NCBI RefSeq assembly: GCF_001936615.1
Contig: NZ_MLBF01000031.1
Coordinates: 1-54,813 of the forward strand
Source: Desulfosporosinus metallidurans
GTDB taxonomy: Bacteria; Bacillota; Desulfitobacteriia; Desulfitobacteriales; Desulfitobacteriaceae
Direction of reading: 5' to 3'
DNA: 54,813 nucleotides
The notes below the pieces were generated by a model. That model searched no databases and was not told the origin of the DNA. It saw only the letters and a list, made by a program, of their open reading frames with translations. Shown here piece by piece: positions 44,443-52,451 of the stretch (its first letter is position 1; each line of letters opens with the position of its first letter). The translations under genes and the position numbers were made by a program.

Positions 44443-45321
44443 ATGACACTTGTTCAAGAAAACTTGATCATTGGCTTTGTAGGTACAGGAGTCATGGGCA
44501 AAAGTATGGCCGGTCATTTATTAAAGGCCGGTTATCAAGTGCTTGTTTTTAACCGCACAAAGGCTAGTGCAGAAGAGTTAATTCGTTTGGGAGCGATTTG
44601 GCAAGATACAGTAGCAGAGTTAGCTGCTCGAAGTAACGTGATTATCTCCATGGTTGGTTATCCTAAAGATGTAGAAGAAGTTTACTTAGGAGCAGGCGGA
44701 ATTATAAATCATGCAAAGAGCGGAAGTTACTTAGTGGATATGACAACTTCATCTCCAGCCTTAGCTAAGAAAATATATGAAGAAGCGCGCGCTAAGGGGA
44801 TGTACGCTTTAGATGCTCCAGTATCTGGTGGGGATGTTGGTGCCAAAGAAGCTCGTCTAGCAATCATGGTGGGCGGAGACGAGGATGTCTTTACGGCATT
44901 GGTTCCAATCTTAAGTTATGTAGGAGAAAACATTATTCTTCAGGGGAGAGCTGGAGCAGGTCAACATACGAAAATGTGCAATCAAATTGCTATTGCGTCT
45001 AATATGATGGGGGTATGTGAGGCAATGGCTTATGCTCACAAATCAGGCTTGAATCCTGAAACGGTTCTTAAAAGTATCGAATCTGGGGCTGCTGGGAGTT
45101 GGTCATTGAGTAACTTGGCTCCACGCATGCTTGCAAATAATTTTGAACCGGGTTTTTATGTTAAACATTTTATTAAGGATATGACGATTGCATTGCATTC
45201 TGCTCAAGAGATGGGTCTACTTACCCCTGGTTTGGAATTAGCAAAGTCACTATATGATAGGTTAGCTGAGCAAGGCGAAGAAAACAGTGGCACGCAGGTC
45301 TTATACAAACTGTATGGATAA
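44443..45321 (+). CDS. NAD(P)-dependent beta-hydroxyacid dehydrogenase (HIBADH/GarR family)
   Basis: 292 residues. Rossmann motif GFVGTGVMGKSMAGHLLKAG, substrate-binding DAPVSGGDVGAKEARLAIMVGG, catalytic Lys in GQHTKMCNQIAIASNMMG, and KDMTIAL. It oxidises or reduces a 3-hydroxyacid such as 3-hydroxyisobutyrate, tartronate semialdehyde or 4-hydroxybutyrate; the substrate cannot be chosen. No aldolase or kinase partner is adjacent. RBS GAAGGGAG 12 bases before the ATG. The gene stands alone between dfx and the qmo group. Confidence 0.9.
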   Translation: MTLVQENLIIGFVGTGVMGKSMAGHLLKAGYQVLVFNRTKASAEELIRLGAIWQDTVAELAARSNVIISMVGYPKDVEEVYLGAGGIINHAKSGSYLVDMTTSSPALAKKIYEEARAKGMYALDAPVSGGDVGAKEARLAIMVGGDEDVFTALVPILSYVGENIILQGRAGAGQHTKMCNQIAIASNMMGVCEAMAYAHKSGLNPETVLKSIESGAAGSWSLSNLAPRMLANNFEPGFYVKHFIKDMTIALHSAQEMGLLTPGLELAKSLYDRLAEQGEENSGTQVLYKLYG

Positions 45322-45790
45322 AGTGCTTTAGTTTCTGGCCTACCTTGGAAAGATTTCTCTTTATTCATAATTGTTATGGTTGATACCGATGTTGCTTATG
45401 ACAGTGCTAAAGTACCTAGCCAGGAAAATGACCTATACGATAAAACAACTCCTACCTGAGCAACGGTAGTCATTGGAGTATATACGCCATCGATCATCAT
45501 TGTCGATCCCTCTGATTATCGATCTTTTTCGGTATCGAGAAGGGGTATAGACAAGCGTAAAAATACATAATCAGAGTAATTTTGACATAAAATTTCCAGA
45601 TAAAAATAACTCATTATACGATATATTAATTATTGGCATTATTGACTAATTATGACCTCAGTGCTAGTCTTAATGGTGTGAAGGTTACATTAGATTATTT
45701 TTTGTGCATTTAGTAACAAAGTTGGTCTAGGGTAACCCTTGTCCGACTGTCTCGGCGGATGTCGAGAGCCTATTGAGGGGAGGTAGAAGG
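45322..45790. other. 469-base gap before qmoA with hairpins
   Basis: A hairpin at 45448-45479 (ACTCC/GGAGT outside CTACC/GGTAG, loop TGAGCAAC) is followed by TCGAT/ATCGA pairings near 45513-45540. TTGACA at 45582-45587 has no good -10 box at 17 bases. No ORF with an RBS was found. No terminator for the preceding gene is convincing. Confidence 0.4.
45642..45670 (+). promoter_or_regulatory. Candidate sigma-A promoter of the qmo operon
   Basis: TTGACT (45642-45647), exact 17-base spacer, TAGTCT (45665-45670). The -10 box is poor; 121 bases before the qmoA start. Confidence 0.35.
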
Positions 45791-47038
45791 ATGGCCTATC
45801 AGAGTATTTTAGTGGTTGGAGGGGGAATAAGCGGACTTACTGCCGCAGTGGAAGCTGCTGAAGCAGGAAGCGAGGTCTATCTGGTCGAAAAGAAACCTTA
45901 TCTTGGTGGAAGAGTAGCCCAGATGAACCGATATTTCCCAAAGTTGTGCCCCCCAAACTGCGGTTTGGAGATCAATTACAAACGAATTAAGCAAAATCCG
46001 AGGATCAAGTTTTTCACTTTAGCCGAAATTGAGAAGATTGAGGGTAAAGAAGGAGATTTTACTGTTACGGTAAAATCAAATCCCCGTTTTGTGAACCAAA
46101 ACTGCACTGCTTGTGGGAAGTGCACTGAAGTTTGTCCTGTGGAGAGGTCTAACGAATATAATTACGGGTTGGATAAAACCAAGGCCATTTACAAAGCCCA
46201 TGAGTTTGCATTTCCTATGAAGTATGTGGTGGACAATGAAGTTTGTCTGGGTGCAGAATGTGGAAAATGTGTCTCAGCTTGCCAATACGATGCAATAGAA
46301 CTAGATATGGCGGCTAAAAGCTTCAACTTGAATGTTGGCTCCATCGTATGGGCAACGGGGTGGGAGGCTTATGATGCTGCAAAAATCGACTATTACGGAT
46401 TTGGACGGCATCAGAATGTTGTTACGAATGTAATGATGGAAAGATTGGCTGCTCCCAATGGCCCTACTGGAGGTAAAATAGTTCGCCCGTCTGACGGCAA
46501 AAAGGTTGAAAGTGTTGCCTTTGTCCAATGTGCAGGTTCCCGTGATGTTAACAATCTAACCTACTGCTCTGGTGTGTGTTGTATGGCTTCGCTAAAACAA
46601 GCTACTTATCTCAAGGAAAAGAATCCAGACGCCAAGGTATTTATGTTTTATATAGATGTCCGGGCGATGGGAAAATATGAAGAGTTTTATACTAAGGTAC
46701 AAGATGGCATCTCTATGATCAAAGGCAAAGTAGGGGAGATAACCGAGGACCCTTTGACAAAAGATTTATTTGTTCAAGTAGAGAACCAGTTGACCGGAGA
46801 AATAATGAAAGAAAAGGTTGATATGGTGGTTCTGGCAACCGGAATGGTGCCTGCGACTGTCGATTCAAAATTACCTATTGTTATAAATTATGATGAGGAT
46901 GGTTTTATTGCTTCCGATTCACAACAACCCGGGATTTATGGCGCTGGATGCGTTAAAAAACCATTGGATGTTGCCTCATCGGTTAAAGATGCTACTGCTG
47001 CAGCTCTAAAGGCCATTCAATCTACGGTGAGGAGGTAG
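45791..47038 (+). CDS. qmoA: QmoA, HdrA-like flavoprotein
   Basis: FAD protein of the quinone-interacting complex that supplies electrons to APS reductase. 415 residues from ATG 45791, 7 bases after GGGGAGG. FAD motif ILVVGGGISGLTAAVEAAEAG, HdrA-type CPPNCGLEINYKR, then two ferredoxin groups: CTACGKCTEVC (Cys105-115) and CLGAECGKCVSAC (Cys152-164). The C-terminal half returns to the flavoprotein fold (AFVQCAGSRDVNN, ATGMVP). It precedes qmoB by 4 bases. aprBA is not adjacent, so a paralogous Hdr-type role is a minor alternative. Confidence 0.9.
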   Translation: MAYQSILVVGGGISGLTAAVEAAEAGSEVYLVEKKPYLGGRVAQMNRYFPKLCPPNCGLEINYKRIKQNPRIKFFTLAEIEKIEGKEGDFTVTVKSNPRFVNQNCTACGKCTEVCPVERSNEYNYGLDKTKAIYKAHEFAFPMKYVVDNEVCLGAECGKCVSACQYDAIELDMAAKSFNLNVGSIVWATGWEAYDAAKIDYYGFGRHQNVVTNVMMERLAAPNGPTGGKIVRPSDGKKVESVAFVQCAGSRDVNNLTYCSGVCCMASLKQATYLKEKNPDAKVFMFYIDVRAMGKYEEFYTKVQDGISMIKGKVGEITEDPLTKDLFVQVENQLTGEIMKEKVDMVVLATGMVPATVDSKLPIVINYDEDGFIASDSQQPGIYGAGCVKKPLDVASSVKDATAAALKAIQSTVRR

Positions 47039-47042
47039 CTCA

Positions 47043-49265
47043 ATGGATAAAAAAACAGGTGTTTATATCTGCACCGGTTGTGGTATCGGGGAATCTTTGG
47101 ATATAGAAGGCCTGTCCAAGGTTGCCACCAAGGAAGGCAAGGTTCCAGTATGTAAAACGCACCCTTTTTTCTGTGGGCCGGAAGGCGTAGCGCTAATTAA
47201 GAGTGATATTGAAAATGAGGGCGTTAACACTTTACTAATAGCTGGTTGCTCGTCACGTGTTAATTACGATGTCTTTGACTTTGGGCCTTCTCTACTAATG
47301 GAGAGGGTTAATCTAAGGGAACAGATCACCTGGTGTCATCCTGCAAATGATGAAGATACCCAGATGATGGCAGAAGATAGTTTGCGTATGAGTCTTGCCA
47401 AAGCAAAACACATCGAGCTCCCTGAGGCTTTTAAAGGGGAAAATATGGTCAAGTCCATACTCGTGGTTGGCGGAGGCTTGTCAGGAATAACTGCTGCTTT
47501 AGAAGCGGCAAAGGCTGGATACAAAACAGTTGTGGTTGAGAAAAGCCCAGTTCTTGGTGGTTGGATGAACTCGTTATTTAAGCAAGCTCCTCTGAAAGCA
47601 CCCTATGATAGTCCTGAAGAGGTTGATATAACAGAGCGAGTTAAAGAACTAGAAGCTCACTCGGATGTTACGATATACACGGGAGCTGAGATAAAAGAGA
47701 TTGCAGGCGCTCCGGGTATGTTTGACGTAACTATTAGTCAGAATGGCAATACCATTATGGAGAGAATCGGATCGGTTATTCTGGCCACGGGTGCTGTTCC
47801 ATATGATGCAACAAAGCTGGGGCACTTGGGATATGGTGAGTACGCGAATGTGATTACTGCGTCACAAATGGAACAATTAGCTTCTAAAGGAACCATAACG
47901 CGTCCTAGTGACGGAAAAGAAGTACAGAGTATAGCGTTCATTCAGTGTGCTGGTTCGCGTGATGCGAAACACCTGTCCTATTGCTCTGCGGAATGTTGCG
48001 TAGAGTCCTTGAAACAGGCGACTTATGTGAAGGATCAGAACCCTGAAGCAGCGGTTTATGTTTTTAACAAAGACGTACGAACCCCTGGTCAGTATGAGCG
48101 TCTCTACAAAAAAGTGCAGCAAGATGGCGGCATTTTCGTTAGAGGAGAAATTTCTAGTATCAGTGAGGATGATGACAAGAACTTAATCATCCAATCGACT
48201 GATGTTTTAACCGGATCTGTAATTGCTACAGAGGGAGTAGATATGGTAGTTCTTGCTACAGGAATGGTGCCTACTACTGCCTTTGGAGAAAATTTACTTG
48301 TTAAAGCTGATGATACTGAGGAATGCAAAGATAATGATCTTCAAACCGAAGCAATACTGAAGTCAAATCTCTTAAACTTGGCTTATCGGCAGGGCCCTGA
48401 GATGCCAACATTAAAATACGGCTTTGCAGATTCGCATTTCATATGTTTTCCGTATGAAACTCGCCGTACAGGTATATATGCGGCTGGTAGCGTAAGGGCT
48501 CCAATGGATGCCGCTTCTAGCATAGAAGATGCTACAGGAGCAGCCATGAAGGCCATTCAATGTAACGAATTGAGTGCAATAGGTAATGCTGTTCACCCGA
48601 GAGTAGGGGATATGTCGTTCCCAGACTTTGCAATGCAAAGATGTACACAGTGTAAGCGTTGTACAGTTGAATGTCCTTTCGGAGCTATTAATGAAGATGA
48701 TAAATTTAATCCTTTGCCGAATCCAACGCGTTGTCGCAGATGCGGAATCTGTATGGGTGCCTGCCCAGAACGGATTATTTCCTTTAAAAACTATTCAGTT
48801 CCCATGATTGGTAACATGATTAAGGCCATTGATGTGCCTGAGGAAGATGAGGAGAAACCGCGGATTGTAATTTTCGCTTGTGAAAACGATGCCTATCCTG
48901 CCTTAGATATGGCAGGCATTAACCATCTCGGCTATAATGCCTGGGTCCGCGTTATTCCTGTAAGATGCTTGGGTTCGATGAACCTAGTATGGATCGCAGA
49001 TACTTTATCTAAGGGTATTGATGGAATACTTCTGCTTGGGTGCAAACATGGCGATGATTATCAGTGTCACTTTGTAAAAGGTAGTGAATTAGCAGAAACA
49101 CGGTTAGGAAAAGTGGCGGAAACCTTAAACAGGTTGGATCTTGAGTCTGACCGAGTTCGAATGGAACAAATCTCCATCATGGACTACGATCAGATACCGG
49201 CTATATTAGACGGCTTTGCCGAGAGACTAGAAGAACTGGGTCCCAACCCCTACAAAGGGTTCTAA
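47043..49265 (+). CDS. qmoB: QmoB, HdrA/MvhD-like flavoprotein
   Basis: 740 residues. N-terminal region with YICTGCGIGESLDIEGL and GCSSR, FAD motif ILVVGGGLSGITAALEAAKAG at about residue 140, QCAGSRDAKHLSYC as in HdrA, ferredoxin pair CTQCKRCTVEC and CRRCGICMGAC near residues 535-580, and a C-terminal MvhD-like domain (IVIFACENDAYPALDMAG, PVRCLGSM, GCKHGDDYQCHF). This HdrA plus MvhD fusion is typical of QmoB. ATG at 47043 after GAGGAGG. HdrD-like gene begins 27 bases downstream. Confidence 0.92.
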   Translation: MDKKTGVYICTGCGIGESLDIEGLSKVATKEGKVPVCKTHPFFCGPEGVALIKSDIENEGVNTLLIAGCSSRVNYDVFDFGPSLLMERVNLREQITWCHPANDEDTQMMAEDSLRMSLAKAKHIELPEAFKGENMVKSILVVGGGLSGITAALEAAKAGYKTVVVEKSPVLGGWMNSLFKQAPLKAPYDSPEEVDITERVKELEAHSDVTIYTGAEIKEIAGAPGMFDVTISQNGNTIMERIGSVILATGAVPYDATKLGHLGYGEYANVITASQMEQLASKGTITRPSDGKEVQSIAFIQCAGSRDAKHLSYCSAECCVESLKQATYVKDQNPEAAVYVFNKDVRTPGQYERLYKKVQQDGGIFVRGEISSISEDDDKNLIIQSTDVLTGSVIATEGVDMVVLATGMVPTTAFGENLLVKADDTEECKDNDLQTEAILKSNLLNLAYRQGPEMPTLKYGFADSHFICFPYETRRTGIYAAGSVRAPMDAASSIEDATGAAMKAIQCNELSAIGNAVHPRVGDMSFPDFAMQRCTQCKRCTVECPFGAINEDDKFNPLPNPTRCRRCGICMGACPERIISFKNYSVPMIGNMIKAIDVPEEDEEKPRIVIFACENDAYPALDMAGINHLGYNAWVRVIPVRCLGSMNLVWIADTLSKGIDGILLLGCKHGDDYQCHFVKGSELAETRLGKVAETLNRLDLESDRVRMEQISIMDYDQIPAILDGFAERLEELGPNPYKGF

Positions 49266-49292
49266 GTCCTTGAATAGCAAAGGAGCATTATT

Positions 49293-50456
49293 ATGGATGA
49301 AATAAAAGAAGTATCTCTGGAGATGAAAGATTATATTGTTTCTTCAGGGGCGGAGACGCTCAGCTGGTGTATGCAGTGCGGTCTCTGTACCAACCTTTGT
49401 CCTTGGCGGCTGGTTCCTGGTGAAGTAAGCGAGGCATTTAACATCCGTAAGATGCAACGCTTGGGACAGCTTGGTCTTGAGGGTTTTGAAGACGAAAATG
49501 TACTTTTTGCGTGTGCAACATGCGGTATGTGTTTGGTTAACTGTCCCAGAAAAGTTGAAATCATTGATAATGTTCGTTCCATGCGTAACACTACGGTTGC
49601 GGCAGGCTTTTTACCAGCCAATTTGCGTCCTATTGCAGGTAGTCTTCACGCTAACGGTAACCCATGGTCTGGACCGCAGGAGAAACGTGCTGAATGGCAG
49701 GAAGGTTTGAACATTCCGGCATTTTCTGACGATACCGAATACCTCCTTTACGTTTGCTGTACCTCTTGTTATGATACGCGAAGTCAGAAGATCGCTAAAA
49801 GTATTGTGAATCTCTTGCAGAAGGCGGGAGTGAGCTTTGGTGTATTAACCGCTGAAGAGAATTGTTGTGGTGAGACGATACGAAAGCTTGGAGATGAGGA
49901 ACTTTTCCAAAAGCTTGCTGAATCAAACATCAAGCTGTTTAACGGAAAGGGCGTTAAAAAGATCATAACGACCTCCCCACATTGCTTGTATGCTTTCAAA
50001 AAAGATTATCCAGAACTTGGCGGCAATTACGAAGTAATTCATTATGCTGAGTTACTAGGGGAACTCTTAAAAGAGGGTAAGATCTCATTCAATAAGGAAC
50101 TTGCAAAAAAAGTTACTTTTCATGATCCTTGTTACTTGGGGCGCCACAATCAGGTCTTTGATCCTCAAAGAGAACTTCTTCAGGCTGTACCAGGCGTAGA
50201 ATTTGTAGAACTTGAACGGAATAAAAATAAGGGTCTTTGTTGTGCTGGTGGTGGTGGCCGTGTTTGGGCAGAAGTACCGATGGGAGAACGTTTTGGCGAA
50301 CTTCGGATTACTGATGCCGTTGATAAAAAAGCAGACATCTTGGTCACAGCTTGCCCCTACTGTATTGCAATGTTAGATGACGCCTGTGCTGGTCTGGAAA
50401 AGGGAGACGTATTACAAGTCATGGAAATGGCGGAACTTCTAAACGCTTCGTTATAA
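49293..50456 (+). CDS. HdrD-like (fused HdrC-HdrB) protein replacing QmoC
   Basis: 387 residues, soluble. The N-terminal HdrC-like part has CMQCGLCTNLC and CATCGMCLVNC. Two CCG modules follow: YVCCTSC / ENCCGETIRKLG / SPHC, and HDPCYLGR / GLCCAGGGGRVW / ACPYC, the second complete for a noncubane cluster. There is no membrane domain, so it cannot reach quinone by itself as QmoC does. Gram-positive sulfate reducers are known to lack qmoC and have hdrBC genes at this place; here the two seem to be one polypeptide. ATG at 49293 after AAAGGAG. Last gene of the qmo group. Confidence 0.88.
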   Translation: MDEIKEVSLEMKDYIVSSGAETLSWCMQCGLCTNLCPWRLVPGEVSEAFNIRKMQRLGQLGLEGFEDENVLFACATCGMCLVNCPRKVEIIDNVRSMRNTTVAAGFLPANLRPIAGSLHANGNPWSGPQEKRAEWQEGLNIPAFSDDTEYLLYVCCTSCYDTRSQKIAKSIVNLLQKAGVSFGVLTAEENCCGETIRKLGDEELFQKLAESNIKLFNGKGVKKIITTSPHCLYAFKKDYPELGGNYEVIHYAELLGELLKEGKISFNKELAKKVTFHDPCYLGRHNQVFDPQRELLQAVPGVEFVELERNKNKGLCCAGGGGRVWAEVPMGERFGELRITDAVDKKADILVTACPYCIAMLDDACAGLEKGDVLQVMEMAELLNASL

Positions 50457-50528
50457 TTTCATTAGAACTTCCCAATAAGCTACTATATCGATTGTGAAAG
50501 TTATTTCTTTAATTATCGACATATTTCG

Positions 50529-50557
50529 TTGAATTCTGAATAGATATACCTTATTAT
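50529..50557 (+). promoter_or_regulatory. Sigma-A promoter of etfBA
   Basis: TTGAAT (50529-50534), exact 17-base spacer, TATTAT (50552-50557); expected start near 50564, 50 bases before the etfB ATG. Confidence 0.6.
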
Positions 50558-50614
50558 TTATTCAGATGTTTCATTTATTTTTTTGGGAGAATAAGAAAGT
50601 TGGGAGGATTAAGC

Positions 50615-51388
50615 ATGAACATCGTCGTTTACATCAAACAAACATTTGACACCGAAGCTAAAATTGTACTCGATGCTAACGGTAAAATCGATGCCAATGG
50701 AGTTAATTTGATTATCAATCCTTACGATGAGTTTGCGATTGAAGAGGGCATCCGGCTCAAAGAAAAATTAGGTGGAGAGGTGACTGTTGTCACACTGGGT
50801 GGTGCACGTGCACAAGAAGCTGTTCGAACCGCATTAGCCATGGGTGTTGATAAAGGTGTGGTTGTCACTGATCCAGTCTTAGAAACTTCAGATGAATGGG
50901 CTAATGCAGAGATCCTAGCTAAGGCAGTTGCCCAAATACCTTATGACATTATCATAGCTGGACGTATTGCTATCGATGATGGTGCTAGCCAAATTGCTGT
51001 TCGCTTAGCTGAAGCTTTAAATATCCCTTCTGTGAGTAGTGTTCTTAAACTTGATGCTTCAGGGACTCAAGTAGTTGCAACCCGTGAAATTGACGGCGGA
51101 ACAGAGTTAATTGAAGTTGCATTGCCTGCCGTTGTTACTGCCCAAAAAGGGTTAAATGAACCCCGCTATCCATCTGTCGCAGGAATTATGAAAGCTAAGA
51201 AAAAACCATTAAAAACCTTAACTCTTGCTGATCTGGGGTTAACAGCTGGAGATTTAGCACCAAAAATGACTGTTGAGAAATATACTTTGCCAAACGCACG
51301 CCAAGGTGGAAGAAAAATTCCTGGTGACGCTGCTCAAGCTGCTCAAGAATTAGCAAAACTCTTGCATGAAGAAGCTAAAGTTCTGTAA
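50615..51388 (+). CDS. etfB: Electron transfer flavoprotein, beta subunit
   Basis: Small ETF subunit binding AMP (or FAD in bifurcating forms). 257 residues from ATG 50615, 7 bases after GGGAGG; TTG at 50600 is inside the RBS area. Motifs: MNIVVYIKQTFDTEAKI, NPYDEFAIEEGIRLKE, VTLGG, DDGASQIAVRLAEAL and RYPSVAGIMKAKKKPL. Located right after qmo-hdrD and before etfA and EMO, which suggests electrons from acyl-CoA or hydroxyacid dehydrogenases go to menaquinone. Confidence 0.96.
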   Translation: MNIVVYIKQTFDTEAKIVLDANGKIDANGVNLIINPYDEFAIEEGIRLKEKLGGEVTVVTLGGARAQEAVRTALAMGVDKGVVVTDPVLETSDEWANAEILAKAVAQIPYDIIIAGRIAIDDGASQIAVRLAEALNIPSVSSVLKLDASGTQVVATREIDGGTELIEVALPAVVTAQKGLNEPRYPSVAGIMKAKKKPLKTLTLADLGLTAGDLAPKMTVEKYTLPNARQGGRKIPGDAAQAAQELAKLLHEEAKVL

Positions 51389-51401
51389 AGGAGGAATAAA
51401 C

Positions 51402-52388
51402 ATGGCTAAAGGGATATGGGTTATTGTTGAACAACGCGATTTACAGATTCGTAAAGTTTCATTAGAACTTCTCAGCCAAGGACGTAAAATCGCTGATGAG
51501 ACCGGCGAGACCTTGGTAGCTGTTATACTCGGCAAAGGCATTGAAGGACTCGCTCAGACTGTCAGTTCAAATGGAGCGGACAAGGTCATTCTCGTCGAAG
51601 ACGAAAAACTGGCAGAATATACAACTGGTGCATATACTTCAGTTCTTAACAAACTCATTCGCAAAGAAGAACCACAGGCCGTTCTGATGGGAAACACTGC
51701 TGTTGGAAAAGATCTTGCACCTCGTTTGGCACAACGCCTTGGCGTCGGTCTTGCGTCGGATTGCACGGGAATTGAAATTGATGCCAATTCTTTCATGGTC
51801 TTTAAACGCCCAATTTATGCTGGTAAAGCTTTTGAATATGTAGCGTCGACTGTGCGGCCTATTTTGGCTACAATTCGACCTAATACATTTGCATTAGGCA
51901 CTCCTGACACAGCACGAACTGCTGAAATTGTCAAGGAAACTGCTGACATTGATTCTGCTGATTTACGAGCTATTTTAAAAGAGGTTGCTATTGCAGCTTC
52001 GAAACGTCCTGAACTGACTGAGGCCAATATAATTGTCTCAGGAGGACGCGGGATGAAGGGACCTGAAAATTATGTTATCTTAGAAGCACTTGCCGATGTC
52101 ATAGGGGCAGCCGTAGGCGCTTCGCGTGCTGCTGTAGATTCTGGTTGGAGAGAACAGAAGTTCCAAGTTGGACAAACTGGAAAAACCGTTGCACCAACCC
52201 TTTATATCGCTTGTGGAATTTCGGGAGCGATTCAGCACCTTGCTGGAATGGGATCGTCTAAGTTCATTGTTGCTATTAATAAAGATCCGGAAGCTAACAT
52301 CTTTAATGTAGCTGATTATGGTATTGTTGGTGACCTCTTCGAAGTAGTCCCCATATTAACCGAAGAGTTCAAGAAATTAGTTAGTTAA
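51402..52388 (+). CDS. etfA: Electron transfer flavoprotein, alpha subunit
   Basis: Large ETF subunit carrying FAD. 328 residues from ATG 51402, RBS AAAGGAGG 7 bases upstream and overlapping the etfB stop; an in-frame ATG at 51366 lies inside etfB. FAD-binding C-terminal signature [28 protein letters not shown], plus [13 protein letters not shown] and [12 protein letters not shown]. No N-terminal ferredoxin extension is present, unlike some bifurcating EtfA proteins. Confidence 0.96.
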   Translation: MAKGIWVIVEQRDLQIRKVSLELLSQGRKIADETGETLVAVILGKGIEGLAQTVSSNGADKVILVEDEKLAEYTTGAYTSVLNKLIRKEEPQAVLMGNTAVGKDLAPRLAQRLGVGLASDCTGIEIDANSFMVFKRPIYAGKAFEYVASTVRPILATIRPNTFALGTPDTARTAEIVKETADIDSADLRAILKEVAIAASKRPELTEANIIVSGGRGMKGPENYVILEALADVIGAAVGASRAAVDSGWREQKFQVGQTGKTVAPTLYIACGISGAIQHLAGMGSSKFIVAINKDPEANIFNVADYGIVGDLFEVVPILTEEFKKLVS

Positions 52389-52398
52389 TAATAGTATT

Positions 52399-52431
52399 TT
52401 TAGTGAAGCGCCTCAATGGCGCTTCACTAAA
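52399..52431. repeat. Perfect intercistronic hairpin between etfA and the EMO gene
   Basis: 14-bp stem TTTAGTGAAGCGCC / GGCGCTTCACTAAA with a five-base loop, no T-run on either side. It may protect or process mRNA and set different levels of EtfBA and the membrane partner. Confidence 0.8.
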
Positions 52432-52451
52432 TAGAGCGAGGAGAGGAAAGA

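Noticed and set aside
45642..45700. Sigma-54 promoter before qmoA (TGGCATTATTGAC near 45634)
   Set aside because: Spacing between the GG and the downstream element is too short and the GC of the -12 box is missing.
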